Assembly: GCA_016937795.1 (NCBI GenBank)
Contig: JAFGVV010000049.1
Coordinates: 172,466 to 236,465 of the forward strand
Direction of reading: 5' to 3'
Length of the DNA stretch: 64,000 bases
Origin: Paludibacteraceae bacterium
GTDB taxonomy: Bacteria; Bacteroidota; Bacteroidia; Bacteroidales; Paludibacteraceae
The position numbers and the translations under genes are program-made. Below, in pieces: positions 1 to 8,341 of the stretch (its first letter is position 1; each line of letters begins with the position of its first letter). The notes under the pieces were generated by a model, which had not been told where the DNA came from, made no database searches, and saw nothing but the letters and a program-made list of their open reading frames with translations.

Positions 1-1837
1 TTCCGCAAAGCGGACAAACCTCCTGAGCTGGCTGTGCAACCGGTTGTGCCATTACCTGACCAAGTGTACGGTTATCTGTTTTTACATTCAGCACAATTGT
101 TCGCACCATTTCTTTCAGTTCGTCGAGAAAAGCGCGCGCTTCATATTCGCCTTTTTCAATCTGTCGAAGTTTGCGCTCCCACAAACCTGTAAGCTCAGCC
201 GATTTCAGCAATTCCTCCTGAATAGTCAGTATCAAATCCACACCCGTAGTGGTAGCAATCAGATTTTTGCGTTCCTTGCGGATATATTCGCGTTTGAAAA
301 GTGTTTCAATAATCGCTGCACGGGTCGAAGGACGACCGATGCCATTTTCCTTCAACGCATCGCGAAGTTCGTCATTGTCCACAAACTTACCGGCCGTTTC
401 CATAGCCCGCAGCAAAGTAGCCTCGGTATAAGGTTTAGGCGGCGAAGTCCATTTTTCGGCCAAAGTTGGTTCGTGCGGTCCTGATTCGCCTTTTTCGAAA
501 AGCGGAAGTGTTTTCTCATCATCTTCCTGTTCTTTTTCTTCGTCGGTACGGGCCTTCTCGAACACCACACGCCATCCCGGATCAATGATTTGCTTTCCGG
601 TAACTTTAAATTCCACTTTATCCACTTCGCCCAGTACCGTAGTGGTCGAAATTTTACATTCAGGATAAAAATTAGCAATAAACCTGCGCGCTACCAGATC
701 AAAAACCCTTCGTTCGTTTTCGTTGAGCGCCGTCGGGTGTACACCTGTAGGAATAATAGCATGGTGATCGGTGACCTTTGTATTGTCGAAAACCTTTTTT
801 GTTTTAGGAAGTTTTGTCGCCAGCAAAGGAGCTGTCAGCAGTTCGTAATCTTTTATACCTTTCAGAATATCAGGTATTTTAGGATACATATCGTCGCTCA
901 GATAAGTAGTATCCACACGCGGATAAGTAGTTACTTTTTTCTCGTAAAGAATCTGAATAAGCTTCAGTGTTTCGTCGGCCGAAAATCCGAATTTCTTATT
1001 GCACTCCACCTGTAAGGATGTAAGGTCGAAAAGTCGCGGAGCCGATTCAGTGCCTTTTTTGGTCGAGAAGTCGGTTACCACAAAGTCGGCATTCTTCACA
1101 GTTTCGAGGAAGTTATTTCCTTCTTCCACACTTGAGAAACGCCCTTTTGTAGCCGAGAAAATCGTATCGCGATATACAGTTTTCAGCTCCCAGTAAGCTT
1201 CGGGCTTGAAATTCTCAATTTCGAGTTGACGGTTCACAATGAGGGCAAGCGTAGGCGTTTGCACACGGCCAATTGAAAGCACCTGTCGGTTTTTGCCGTA
1301 TTTAAGTGTATAAAGTCGCGTGGCGTTCATTCCCAGCATCCAATCGCCAATGGCGCGCGAAAGTCCGGCTTCGTATAAATGCTGATATTCCGACTGATCT
1401 TTCAGTTTTTTGAACCCTTCGCGAATGGCTTCTTCGGTCAGCGACGAAATCCACAAACGTTTCACCGGACATTTGCACATGGCTTTCTGCATTACCCAAC
1501 GCTGAATAAGCTCTCCCTCCTGCCCCGCATCACCGCAGTTTACCACTTCGTCGGCGTTTGCCATAAGTGTTTCAATTACCTTAAACTGTTTTTGAATACC
1601 GCTGTCGTTCATCACTTTAATGCCGAAGCGTTGCGGAATCATGGGCAAATGACTCAATGCCCATGCTTTCCATTCGGGCGCATACTCATGCGGTTCGAGC
1701 AATCCGCACAAATGTCCGAAAGTCCAGGTTACCTGATAGCCATTCCCTTCGATATAACCCTCTTTCCGGGTTTTAGCACCCAGAATTTCAGCAATATCAC
1801 GTGCCACACTTGGTTTTTCGGCTATACAGACTATCAT
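1..1837 (-). CDS. topB: DNA topoisomerase III, 3' end beyond window
   Basis: Type IA topoisomerase that passes single DNA strands through a transient 5'-phosphotyrosine break. About 612 codons are visible and the gene runs off the left edge. The N-terminus has the TOPRIM start EKPSVARDIAEILGA and the acidic motif GDAGQEGEL. The core shows SIGRVQTPTLAL and the catalytic Tyr305 in TTYPRVDT. The last visible residues include CPLCG, the start of a C-terminal zinc ribbon. The ATG at 1837 is chosen because the protein opens directly with the TOPRIM strand (MIVCIAEKPS). A TACCTTTG box lies at 1878-1871, about 35 bp upstream. Length and motifs suit the Bacteroidota topB family. I see no frameshift. 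Confidence 0.95.
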   Translation of the reverse strand, partial: MIVCIAEKPSVARDIAEILGAKTRKEGYIEGNGYQVTWTFGHLCGLLEPHEYAPEWKAWALSHLPMIPQRFGIKVMNDSGIQKQFKVIETLMANADEVVNCGDAGQEGELIQRWVMQKAMCKCPVKRLWISSLTEEAIREGFKKLKDQSEYQHLYEAGLSRAIGDWMLGMNATRLYTLKYGKNRQVLSIGRVQTPTLALIVNRQLEIENFKPEAYWELKTVYRDTIFSATKGRFSSVEEGNNFLETVKNADFVVTDFSTKKGTESAPRLFDLTSLQVECNKKFGFSADETLKLIQILYEKKVTTYPRVDTTYLSDDMYPKIPDILKGIKDYELLTAPLLATKLPKTKKVFDNTKVTDHHAIIPTGVHPTALNENERRVFDLVARRFIANFYPECKISTTTVLGEVDKVEFKVTGKQIIDPGWRVVFEKARTDEEKEQEDDEKTLPLFEKGESGPHEPTLAEKWTSPPKPYTEATLLRAMETAGKFVDNDELRDALKENGIGRPSTRAAIIETLFKREYIRKERKNLIATTTGVDLILTIQEELLKSAELTGLWERKLRQIEKGEYEARAFLDELKEMVRTIVLNVKTDNRTLGQVMAQPVAQPAQEVCPLCG

Positions 1838-1870
1838 AAATTTCGAGTTGTTTTTAGTGTTTACAGTATG

Positions 1871-1878
1871 CAAAGGTA
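1871..1878 (-). promoter_or_regulatory. -7 box of topB promoter
   Basis: TACCTTTG on the minus strand fits the Bacteroidota -7 consensus TAnnTTTG and would start transcription roughly 26 nt before the topB ATG. No clear -33 TTTG is visible at the expected distance. Confidence 0.45.
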
Positions 1879-1984
1879 CTTAAAAAAATGATTTTTCAGA
1901 CCTGAAAATTTACCCTGAAAGGCAATTGAATTATCAACATGCAAGTTTTCACTTATTTGTAATTCTCATTCGAAATAAATTATT

Positions 1985-1992
1985 TACATTTG
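1985..1992 (+). promoter_or_regulatory. -7 box upstream of the 2028 gene
   Basis: TACATTTG matches TAnnTTTG. A TTTG at 1956-1959 could be the -33 element, but the 25 nt gap is longer than the usual 19-21. It would give a leader of about 28 nt before the ATG at 2028. Confidence 0.4.
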
Positions 1993-2027
1993 TAACTGAT
2001 TATTTAATCTCTGAAAATCTACACATT

Positions 2028-2507
2028 ATGACAGAAATCACTCCCACCGGCTGCTGTCCTCCCTTCGACCCTACTCCCTGGGACGACCAGATTATTGAAT
2101 GGTATAATAAGCTCTTTATCAAAGACAGGGTCTTCTGCTTATTTAATATGCCTGTGAATTTTGGCAAAGTAATGACCCGTATAATGTCAAAAGCTGACAA
2201 ACATGGTGCGACAGTGCCGGATGCAATGTGTTTATCGGATCATGCATCGGCCTGGAATATGAATGTTTTTGTGGCTGTAGATAAAAAAATCCCGGACCTA
2301 AAGACTGTAAAAATAACAGGAAAATTCTACTGTCGCGTTTACGAAGGTGATTTCAGAAAAACGGGTGAATGGATCAGTGATTTCAAAAAAACAAGCTCTG
2401 AAAAACATTTTTCAACAGGTAAAATGTACATGTGGTACACTACCTGTCCGAAATGTGCAAAAATATACGGCAAGAATTATGTCGTTATTTTATCAAAAAT
2501 CAAATAA
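2028..2507 (+). CDS. Conserved protein of unknown function, CxxC motif near C-terminus
   Basis: A 159-residue protein beginning MTEITPTGCCPPFDPTPWDD. The frame stays open upstream to a TTG at 1926, but the ATG at 2028 follows a TACATTTG promoter box and begins the conserved-looking part, so it is preferred. No signal peptide or membrane segment is visible. Notable parts are an N-terminal Cys-Cys, the segment NMPVNFGKVMTRIM, and a C-terminal CPKC pair in TTCPKCAKIYG that could bind metal or form a disulfide. I have an impression of similar Bacteroidota proteins being called hydrolases, but I see no catalytic motif and assign no function. A small membrane protein follows after 11 bp and is probably cotranscribed. 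Confidence 0.7.
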   Translation: MTEITPTGCCPPFDPTPWDDQIIEWYNKLFIKDRVFCLFNMPVNFGKVMTRIMSKADKHGATVPDAMCLSDHASAWNMNVFVAVDKKIPDLKTVKITGKFYCRVYEGDFRKTGEWISDFKKTSSEKHFSTGKMYMWYTTCPKCAKIYGKNYVVILSKIK

Positions 2508-2518
2508 AATCAGAAAAA

Positions 2519-2716
2519 ATGGAAAACAAAGATTGTAAAAACAACCATCAAGCCACAGCTTCAGGTGGCGCAGTGTACGGACTTGGATTTATCGGTGCTG
2601 CAATTTATTTCATTTCGATATCCACCAGCTTTTGGGCGGGAGTTCTCGGTTTTCTGAAAGCCATCGTGTGGCCTGCGTTTTTAGTTTACGAGGCTTTGAA
2701 AGCTTTGGGAGCATAA
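2519..2716 (+). CDS. Small membrane protein, 65 aa
   Basis: The ATG at 2519 gives a 65-residue protein with a polar start (MENKDCKNNHQATASGG) followed by two hydrophobic stretches, YGLGFIGAAIYFISIS and FWAGVLGFLKAIVWPAFLVY, likely a helical hairpin in the inner membrane. The frame is open upstream into the previous gene, but an ATG just after that gene's stop, at 11 bp spacing, is the natural start. It probably forms a two-gene operon with the preceding unknown protein. It resembles small Bacteroidota membrane proteins with no known role. The function is not recognised. Confidence 0.6.
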   Translation: MENKDCKNNHQATASGGAVYGLGFIGAAIYFISISTSFWAGVLGFLKAIVWPAFLVYEALKALGA

Positions 2717-3206
2717 GGTCACAGAATCATTGAATATCACCCGAATTTAAGTCTCTGACAAAATTGTAGAGATAAAAAGGATTTTTATCCACTTATAAGT
2801 GCCTGTCAAACGAAATTGACCAAAGGATAGCTTACGTTTTTTCAGTAAATTTGCAGAAGTAATTCTCAGGGAAATTCCTTGTATTTATTTTTAAGATTAT
2901 CCGCTTCATCACCCAATTATCAAAAAACATTAAACACAAAGACACAAAGACACGATATTAAATAAAAGAAGACAATTTAATCTATTCTGGTATTGACAAG
3001 ACACAAAGGATAAAACATAAATGTTTTATCTATAGGAAAAAGCTTTCAAAAACTAATAAATGTAAGCATTTCTTTTTTATGGCTTTATTATAGATTCAGG
3101 TAGAAAATACTATCTAATTTGTGTCTTCGTGTCTTCGTGTTTATTTAATTCAGATAAGGGTGCTGAATCGTATAATTATTGTAATGCAAATTAAAATTCT
3201 GAATAT
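2717..3206. other. 490 bp AT-rich intergenic region with an inverted repeat pair
   Basis: No convincing gene. A motif made of tandem ACACAAAG units at 2932-2955 recurs in inverted form at 3118-3143 (tandem GTGTCTTC units). The two copies differ at a few positions and are about 165 bp apart. They may be ends of a degenerate non-autonomous element or a simple dispersed repeat. No TAnnTTTG box is evident directly before the GH43 gene at 3207. Confidence 0.5.
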
Positions 3207-4259
3207 ATGAAGCTATTCCGTATCTCTCTTATCCTTTTGTGCCTGCTGGGCACATGGTCGCTTTCGGCTCAAAAACTAAAGAAAAATCAGTTCGACAATC
3301 CTCTGGCGCTTCAACGTGCCGACCCCTTTGTGACCAAAGCTGCCGACGGTTTTTATTATTTCATTGCTACCGCACCCGAATACGACCGCATCGAAATACG
3401 CAAATCGAAAACCATCAATGGCATAAAAAGTGCCACTCCTGTAGTTGTTTGGCGCAAACACAGCAAAGGCGCTATGGGAAATCATATCTGGGCGCCTGAA
3501 TTGCACCGGGTAAACGATAAATGGTATATTTACTTTGCGGCAGGAGGCGCTGAAGACCGTTGGAAAATCAGAATGTATGCACTTTCGAATCCTTCGGAAG
3601 ACCCGACACAGGGTTTATGGACCGAAGAAGGTCAGATTGTGAGTAAGGTGGATAAGTTTTCGCTTGATGCAACCAGTTTTGAGCACAAAGGTCAGCGATA
3701 TATGATCTGGACCGACAGAGCGTCGAACACAGTTGTAAATACCGGATTGTTTATCGCCAAAATGACAAGCCCCACCACACTCGACAGCAAACAGGTGGTG
3801 ATCAGTCAGCCTGAATACGACTGGGAAATAAAAGGTCACCGCGTAAACGAAGGTCCTGCAGTCCTTATCCGTAACGGAAAAGTATTCGTATCCTTCTCGG
3901 CCAGCGCCACCGATGCCAATTATTGTATCGGATTGCTTTGGGCCGACGAAAATGCAGACCTGCTCGATCCTGCCTCGTGGAAAAAATCGGAGAAACCGGT
4001 ATTCTACAGCAATGAAGCGCTGAAACGTTTCGGACCCGGACATAACAGTTTTACAAAATCAGAAGATGGTAAAACTGACATTATGATTTATCATGCCCGC
4101 GATTATAAAGATATTAAAGGCGAACCGCTGTACGACCCGAACCGCCACACCCGTGCAAGAGTTATTCGCTGGACAAAAGACGGCATGCCCGATTTTGCAC
4201 AGGATATTGACGACCACGAAACAGCATTGAAAAAGTGTAAGCTTAAAAAGAAAAAATAA
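3207..4259 (+). CDS. Secreted GH43-family glycoside hydrolase
   Basis: A 350-residue exported enzyme with a signal peptide ending near SLSAQ. It has the five-bladed beta-propeller signature of GH43: the catalytic base is Asp39 in RADPFV, the pKa-modulating Asp is Asp154 in SLDATSFEH, and the acid is Glu215 in NEGPAVL. Other typical blocks are IWAPELHRVNDKWYIYF and FGPGHNSF. GH43 enzymes are mostly arabinofuranosidases, xylosidases or galactosidases acting by inversion. The exact substrate cannot be read here, although the wide alpha-arabinofuranosidase-like group is closest. It lies upstream of a GH92 mannosidase on the same strand, 418 bp away, so it may remove a side sugar from the glycans targeted by the large locus on the opposite strand. 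It has a Lys-rich tail (KKCKLKKKK) and no T9SS tail. Confidence 0.85.
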   Translation: MKLFRISLILLCLLGTWSLSAQKLKKNQFDNPLALQRADPFVTKAADGFYYFIATAPEYDRIEIRKSKTINGIKSATPVVVWRKHSKGAMGNHIWAPELHRVNDKWYIYFAAGGAEDRWKIRMYALSNPSEDPTQGLWTEEGQIVSKVDKFSLDATSFEHKGQRYMIWTDRASNTVVNTGLFIAKMTSPTTLDSKQVVISQPEYDWEIKGHRVNEGPAVLIRNGKVFVSFSASATDANYCIGLLWADENADLLDPASWKKSEKPVFYSNEALKRFGPGHNSFTKSEDGKTDIMIYHARDYKDIKGEPLYDPNRHTRARVIRWTKDGMPDFAQDIDDHETALKKCKLKKKK

Positions 4260-4363
4260 GTTTTCTGTAAACAAAAAAATACGATCGGCTTCAGAGTTTA
4301 GTTCGTTGAAATATTTAGTTGATATATTTCTAGCACAATAGCACACATAGAAATTATTTAAGA

Positions 4364-4461
4364 AAAAGACTTAGTTCACATAGTAAAAGTATCTGACGAT
4401 ACTTTTATCGCTCTGAAATTATCCCGACATTCGGGATAATTCTATGTGTTCTTAGTCTTTT
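4364..4461. repeat. Nested inverted repeats able to fold as a three-way junction
   Basis: An outer 20-bp arm pair (4364-4383 with 4442-4461, 17 of 20 complementary) encloses two inner hairpins. Hairpin one has stem AAAAGTATC at 4385-4393 pairing with 4398-4406 around a 4-nt loop. Hairpin two has stem ATTATCCCGA at 4418-4427 pairing with 4431-4440 around a 3-nt loop. It lies in the 418 bp between the GH43 and GH92 genes. No strong T-run follows, so a terminator for the GH43 gene is only one possibility. A structured mobile-type repeat or RNA element is another. Confidence 0.65.
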
Positions 4462-4627
4462 CTGTTGTTTTCAAAACTACTGTGTACTATGTGTTGAAAA
4501 CATATCAACAATAATTATCGGTTACTTATGTCTGCCTATCGTTTTTTAATTGTATACTATTTAGTCAAAAGTGTATCCCAACAACAGGAAAGATATTTGG
4601 AATTGCCATTAAGCGCTGAAAAGATAT

Positions 4628-4635
4628 TATTTTTG
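4628..4635 (+). promoter_or_regulatory. Candidate promoter of the GH92 gene at 4678
   Basis: TATTTTTG fits TAnnTTTG. A TTG at 4603-4605 lies 22 nt upstream as a possible -33 element. It would give a leader of about 35 nt. Confidence 0.4.
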
Positions 4636-4677
4636 TAAAGTTTGAATTATCCAACTTACAAAAGCAATTATACACAG

Positions 4678-6921
4678 ATGAAAAAATCATTCCTGTCAAT
4701 CCTTATTTTCTGCAGCCTTGTTTCCTTTGCAGGCAATCCACAAGCTGTAAAATTTGTCGATCCCTATATTGGCACGGGCGATCACGGACATGTATTTCTG
4801 GGTGCGCATGTGCCTTTTGGAGCAGTTCAAACCGGGCCAACAAACTATGTAAAAGGCTGGGACTGGTGTTCGGGCTATCATTATTCCGACAGCATTCTGA
4901 CTGGTTTTGCACAAACACACCTGAGCGGAACGGGCATTGGCGACCTGGGCGATGTACTTATTATGCCCTACACCGGAGACATTAAAACATTTCCCGGAAC
5001 AATAAAAGAACCACTCTCGGGCTATGCCACGCTTTATAAACACAGCGACGAAACTGTACGCGCCGGATATTATGCCATTAACCTGCGTGCTTACGGCGTT
5101 AAAGCCGAACTTACCGCTACCGAGCGTGTGGCTTTTCATAAATATACTTTCCCCGAGTCGAAGGAATCGCGCATTGCCATCGACCTCGGTCATGGCATTG
5201 GCTGGGATCGCCCGACCGAAACATTTATCCGCAAAGTAGATGCACTGACCTATACAGGATATCGCTTTTCGACAGGCTGGGCCAATGATCAGCGATTGTA
5301 TTTTGCCATAAAATTATCGAAAGCCGCCGATGCTGTTTTGTTTCTGGACAATCAGAAAAAAGCGGATGTCACTTCACTAAAAAGTGAAAGAGCCGTCTCC
5401 ATACTTTCGTTTACAACTACCAAAAACGAAGCTGTGTTTGTAAAAGCAGGTATCTCACCCGTAAGCGAAGAAAATGCGTTGGCCAATATTGAAGCAGAAA
5501 TCAGTGCCAAAAGTTTTGAAGCGGTCGCTGCGGAAGCTGAGCAGAAATGGAATACGGAATTGTCGCGTATCCGCATAAAAAGCGACAACACAAAAGACCT
5601 GCGTACTTTCTACACAGCCATGTATCATGCATTTACTGCGCCTGTTATTTTCAACGACCACAACGGCGATTATCGTGGCACCGACAAAAAAGTATATCGC
5701 AATGCGGGATTCACCAACTACAGCGTATTCTCGTTGTGGGATACCTACCGCGCCGCACATCCGCTTTACACGCTGGTGCAACCCGAACGTGTGCCCGACA
5801 TGATAAAATCTATGCTGGCCATTTATCAGCAACAGGGAAAACTTCCTATCTGGGCGCTGATGGGCTGCGAAACCGATTGTATGGTAGGCTATAGCGCAGT
5901 GCCTGTGGTTGCTGATGCTATTTTCAAGCATTTTGAAGGAATTGATACAGAACTGGCTTTCGAAGCCATGAAAGCATCGGCCACACGCGACGATTATGGC
6001 ATGAAATACATGAAACAAATGGGATTTATTCCAGCCGATAAAGAAAAAGAATCGGTATCGAAAGCGCTGGAATACGCAGTTTCGGACTGGTGTATCGCAC
6101 AACTGGCACAAAAACTCGGCAAGAAGGAGGACTTCGAATATTTTTCGAAAAGAGCAAAAGCTTATCAGGAATATTACGATAAGGCCACTGGGTTTCTGCG
6201 TCCGAAATTAGCAAGCGGACAGTTTAAAAGTCCGTTCAATCCTTTGGAGTCGATACACGGTGAAGGTGATTACACCGAAGGAAATGCATGGCAATATGCG
6301 TGGCTGATTCCTCAAGACGTGGAAGGAATGATAAAACTTTATGGGGGCGAAAAACGCTTTGTGCAAAAGCTCGACAGCCTGTTTGTCATTCAGGGCGAAA
6401 TGGGCGCACAGGCTTCCCCCGATATTTCGGGTTTGATAGGTCAGTATGCACATGGCAATGAGCCGAGTCACCACATTGCGTACCTTTATGCCTATGCCGG
6501 ACAACAGTGGAAAACGGCTGAAAAAGTGCGCTACATCATGGACATTATGTACCACGACCAACCTGCCGGACTGAGCGGAAACGAAGATTGTGGTCAGATG
6601 TCGGCCTGGTATGTGCTTTCGGCCATGGGCTTTTATCCTGTGAATCCGGCTGCAGGTTGTTTTGTGTTCGGGTCGCCGCTGTTTGAGGAAATGACACTTA
6701 CGCTTCCCGATTCGAAATCGTTCAAAATAACCGCAAAAAACAACAGTCCGAAAAACATTTACATTCAATCGGTAAAACTAAACGGAAAGAAATACGCCCA
6801 CTCATTTATTACTTACAGGGAAATTGTAAAAGGCGGAACGCTTGAATTTGTAATGGGCGAAAAGCCAAATAAAAAGTTTGGAAGCAAACTGAAAAATCGC
6901 CCGGAATCAGGAGTGTATTGA
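4678..6921 (+). CDS. GH92 exo-alpha-mannosidase
   Basis: A 747-residue secreted enzyme. The ATG at 4678 opens a clean signal peptide (MKKSFLSILIFCSLVSFAG); the upstream in-frame TTG is rejected. GH92 enzymes are calcium-dependent inverting alpha-mannosidases that trim N-glycan mannose. Family blocks present in order: FVDPYIGTGDHGHVFLGAHV, FAQTHLSGTGIGDLGD, FSLWDTYRAAHPLY, HGNEPSHHIAYLY with the general acid Glu595, and GNEDCGQMSAWYVLSAMGF carrying the acidic base region. Intact acid and base motifs indicate an active enzyme. The HGNEPSHH form is the one I associate with alpha-1,2 specificity, but linkage is inferred. It converges on the main mannose locus and shares a terminator region with its last gene, so it is probably coregulated. 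Confidence 0.93.
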   Translation: MKKSFLSILIFCSLVSFAGNPQAVKFVDPYIGTGDHGHVFLGAHVPFGAVQTGPTNYVKGWDWCSGYHYSDSILTGFAQTHLSGTGIGDLGDVLIMPYTGDIKTFPGTIKEPLSGYATLYKHSDETVRAGYYAINLRAYGVKAELTATERVAFHKYTFPESKESRIAIDLGHGIGWDRPTETFIRKVDALTYTGYRFSTGWANDQRLYFAIKLSKAADAVLFLDNQKKADVTSLKSERAVSILSFTTTKNEAVFVKAGISPVSEENALANIEAEISAKSFEAVAAEAEQKWNTELSRIRIKSDNTKDLRTFYTAMYHAFTAPVIFNDHNGDYRGTDKKVYRNAGFTNYSVFSLWDTYRAAHPLYTLVQPERVPDMIKSMLAIYQQQGKLPIWALMGCETDCMVGYSAVPVVADAIFKHFEGIDTELAFEAMKASATRDDYGMKYMKQMGFIPADKEKESVSKALEYAVSDWCIAQLAQKLGKKEDFEYFSKRAKAYQEYYDKATGFLRPKLASGQFKSPFNPLESIHGEGDYTEGNAWQYAWLIPQDVEGMIKLYGGEKRFVQKLDSLFVIQGEMGAQASPDISGLIGQYAHGNEPSHHIAYLYAYAGQQWKTAEKVRYIMDIMYHDQPAGLSGNEDCGQMSAWYVLSAMGFYPVNPAAGCFVFGSPLFEEMTLTLPDSKSFKITAKNNSPKNIYIQSVKLNGKKYAHSFITYREIVKGGTLEFVMGEKPNKKFGSKLKNRPESGVY

Positions 6922-6961
6922 CGAACGCTGTTCAAACTGACACGCTTGTAAAAAATGAATT

Positions 6962-7006
6962 TGGAGCACGTTTTACGGATTAAGAAATCCTGTAGAACGT
7001 GCTCCA
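6962..7006. terminator. Bidirectional terminator hairpin
   Basis: An 11-bp perfect outer stem (6962-6972 with 6996-7006) continues into an imperfect inner stem. It sits between the convergent GH92 gene ending at 6921 and the lipoprotein gene ending at 7090. T-rich tracts follow on the plus strand and A-rich tracts precede it, suiting termination from both sides. Confidence 0.75.
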
Positions 7007-7089
7007 GACTTTAGCATTTTATTTATGAATTCCCTCGCGGCACCCGGGATGACAATTATTTATTTTACCCCTCACAGCCAAAAACTAAG

Positions 7090-7863
7090 CTATTTCTTCT
7101 TTTCATCTATTTTAGTCAACATTTGCGACGCGGTCTTCCTTATTTCCCTATCCATATCGAATCTAGCCAAATGTTCAATATCCGAACGGGAAGCTAATTT
7201 GGAAAGCGCCACTTTTCGCACATCGGCATCCACATCTGAGTAAACAATATGCTTGAGGTGATTCTGATCCTTCAGCATACTCACCGCCAACTTTTGAATG
7301 TCAGTTTCCGATTCGGAGAAAGCCACATGCATTATATTGTTTTCGTCCTTTAGCATTGTTACGGCTAATTTTCGTATTTCCGGCTCTTCATCCGACATGG
7401 CAATTTGAATAATACTATTCTCATCTTTAAGCAAAGTAACTGCATGCAACCGACTGCTCACATCATCATCCGACATAGCTGTAACTAATAATTGAGGATC
7501 ATCCGTACTCTTTGAAGTTTGGGGTGAAACAAAAATTGTTGATGAATCGGAAGAAGAAATATTAATACTGCGTCTTATAATTTCAAAATCAGAAAAAGAT
7601 GATTCTTTTTCCGATTCTACTGACCGTCCGGTTCTGGCATAACGCCCATCTGTCGTTCTTTTATATATTTCTCGTCTGACAGTTTTGAGGCCATTTTTGG
7701 TTTCTTCTGTAATGATTAACAACGAATCGTTCTTTACCAAATCGGGTAATGTAATAATACTGTCGGAAGTGAAGACACTTAAATATTCACCCAAAAGATG
7801 CGCTTTATCAAATGTACAGGAAGACATAAGCGCTGCGAAAAATAAAAAGGTCAATTCTTTCAT
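7090..7863 (-). CDS. Lipoprotein with HEAT-like repeats
   Basis: A 257-residue protein. The ATG at 7863 gives a lipoprotein signal (MKELTFLFFAALMSSC) with Cys as the lipid-bearing residue; the upstream in-frame ATG at 7890 only adds a basic leader. The middle is polar and Ser-rich (residues about 75-125). The C-terminal half has four to five repeats of about 25 residues of the form IxxVAxSDxDxDIRKLAVxMLKDxN, resembling HEAT/ARM-type helical pairs used as protein-binding scaffolds. It is the last gene of the minus-strand run, directly after a thioredoxin-like protein with only a short gap, so probably cotranscribed with it. No enzymatic motif is visible. A periplasm- or surface-anchored scaffold is an inference. 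Confidence 0.75.
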   Translation of the reverse strand: MKELTFLFFAALMSSCTFDKAHLLGEYLSVFTSDSIITLPDLVKNDSLLIITEETKNGLKTVRREIYKRTTDGRYARTGRSVESEKESSFSDFEIIRRSINISSSDSSTIFVSPQTSKSTDDPQLLVTAMSDDDVSSRLHAVTLLKDENSIIQIAMSDEEPEIRKLAVTMLKDENNIMHVAFSESETDIQKLAVSMLKDQNHLKHIVYSDVDADVRKVALSKLASRSDIEHLARFDMDREIRKTASQMLTKIDEKKK

Positions 7864-7890
7864 AATGATTTTAGATTTATTTCTTAGCAA

Positions 7891-8322
7891 TTATTCATTC
7901 AACAATTTTTCTATTTCGGTTTTAATCCATGCATTATCTCTGATTCCTGCTTCGGAATAGCGAACTGTGCCTTTTTTATCAATCAGCAGAAAGTGAGGTA
8001 TCCCGTTTACTTTGTACAGGTTAGTGAGCTTGTTCCATTCATCAATGTTCAGCCGAAAATGCTCTCCTTTGATATCTTTGGTCAGATTTTTCCATATATC
8101 AAGCGGAGAAGTTTCGTTGGCTACGTACACAAACACCACAGGCTGCGCTTTCAATTCTTCTTTCAGAGGTTTTATTTGCTGCATGGCTCCGCGACACGGA
8201 CTGCACCATGTAGCCCAAAAATCGACATAAACCACCTGCCCTTCATATTTTTTGAAGAAGTCCTGAGAATAAGTATTCAAGCTGAATAAAATGCCCAAAA
8301 CAAACGTAAGCAGAAATTTCAT
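7891..8322 (-). CDS. Periplasmic TlpA-like thioredoxin
   Basis: A 143-residue protein. The ATG at 8322 opens a signal peptide (MKFLLTFVLGILFSLNTYSQ); a longer open frame upstream overlaps the CotH gene and is rejected. The thioredoxin fold shows VDFWATWCSPCRGAM with the redox pair WCSPC and a later cis-proline segment VNGIPHFLLIDKKG. TlpA/ResA-type proteins reduce or isomerise disulfides in exported proteins. Its place next to many large secreted enzymes would fit help with folding or with reduction of glycoprotein disulfides, but that is inference. The CotH-family stop lies about 20 bp upstream. Confidence 0.88.
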   Translation of the reverse strand: MKFLLTFVLGILFSLNTYSQDFFKKYEGQVVYVDFWATWCSPCRGAMQQIKPLKEELKAQPVVFVYVANETSPLDIWKNLTKDIKGEHFRLNIDEWNKLTNLYKVNGIPHFLLIDKKGTVRYSEAGIRDNAWIKTEIEKLLNE

Positions 8323-8341
8323 GTATAAACAATGATTGAAT

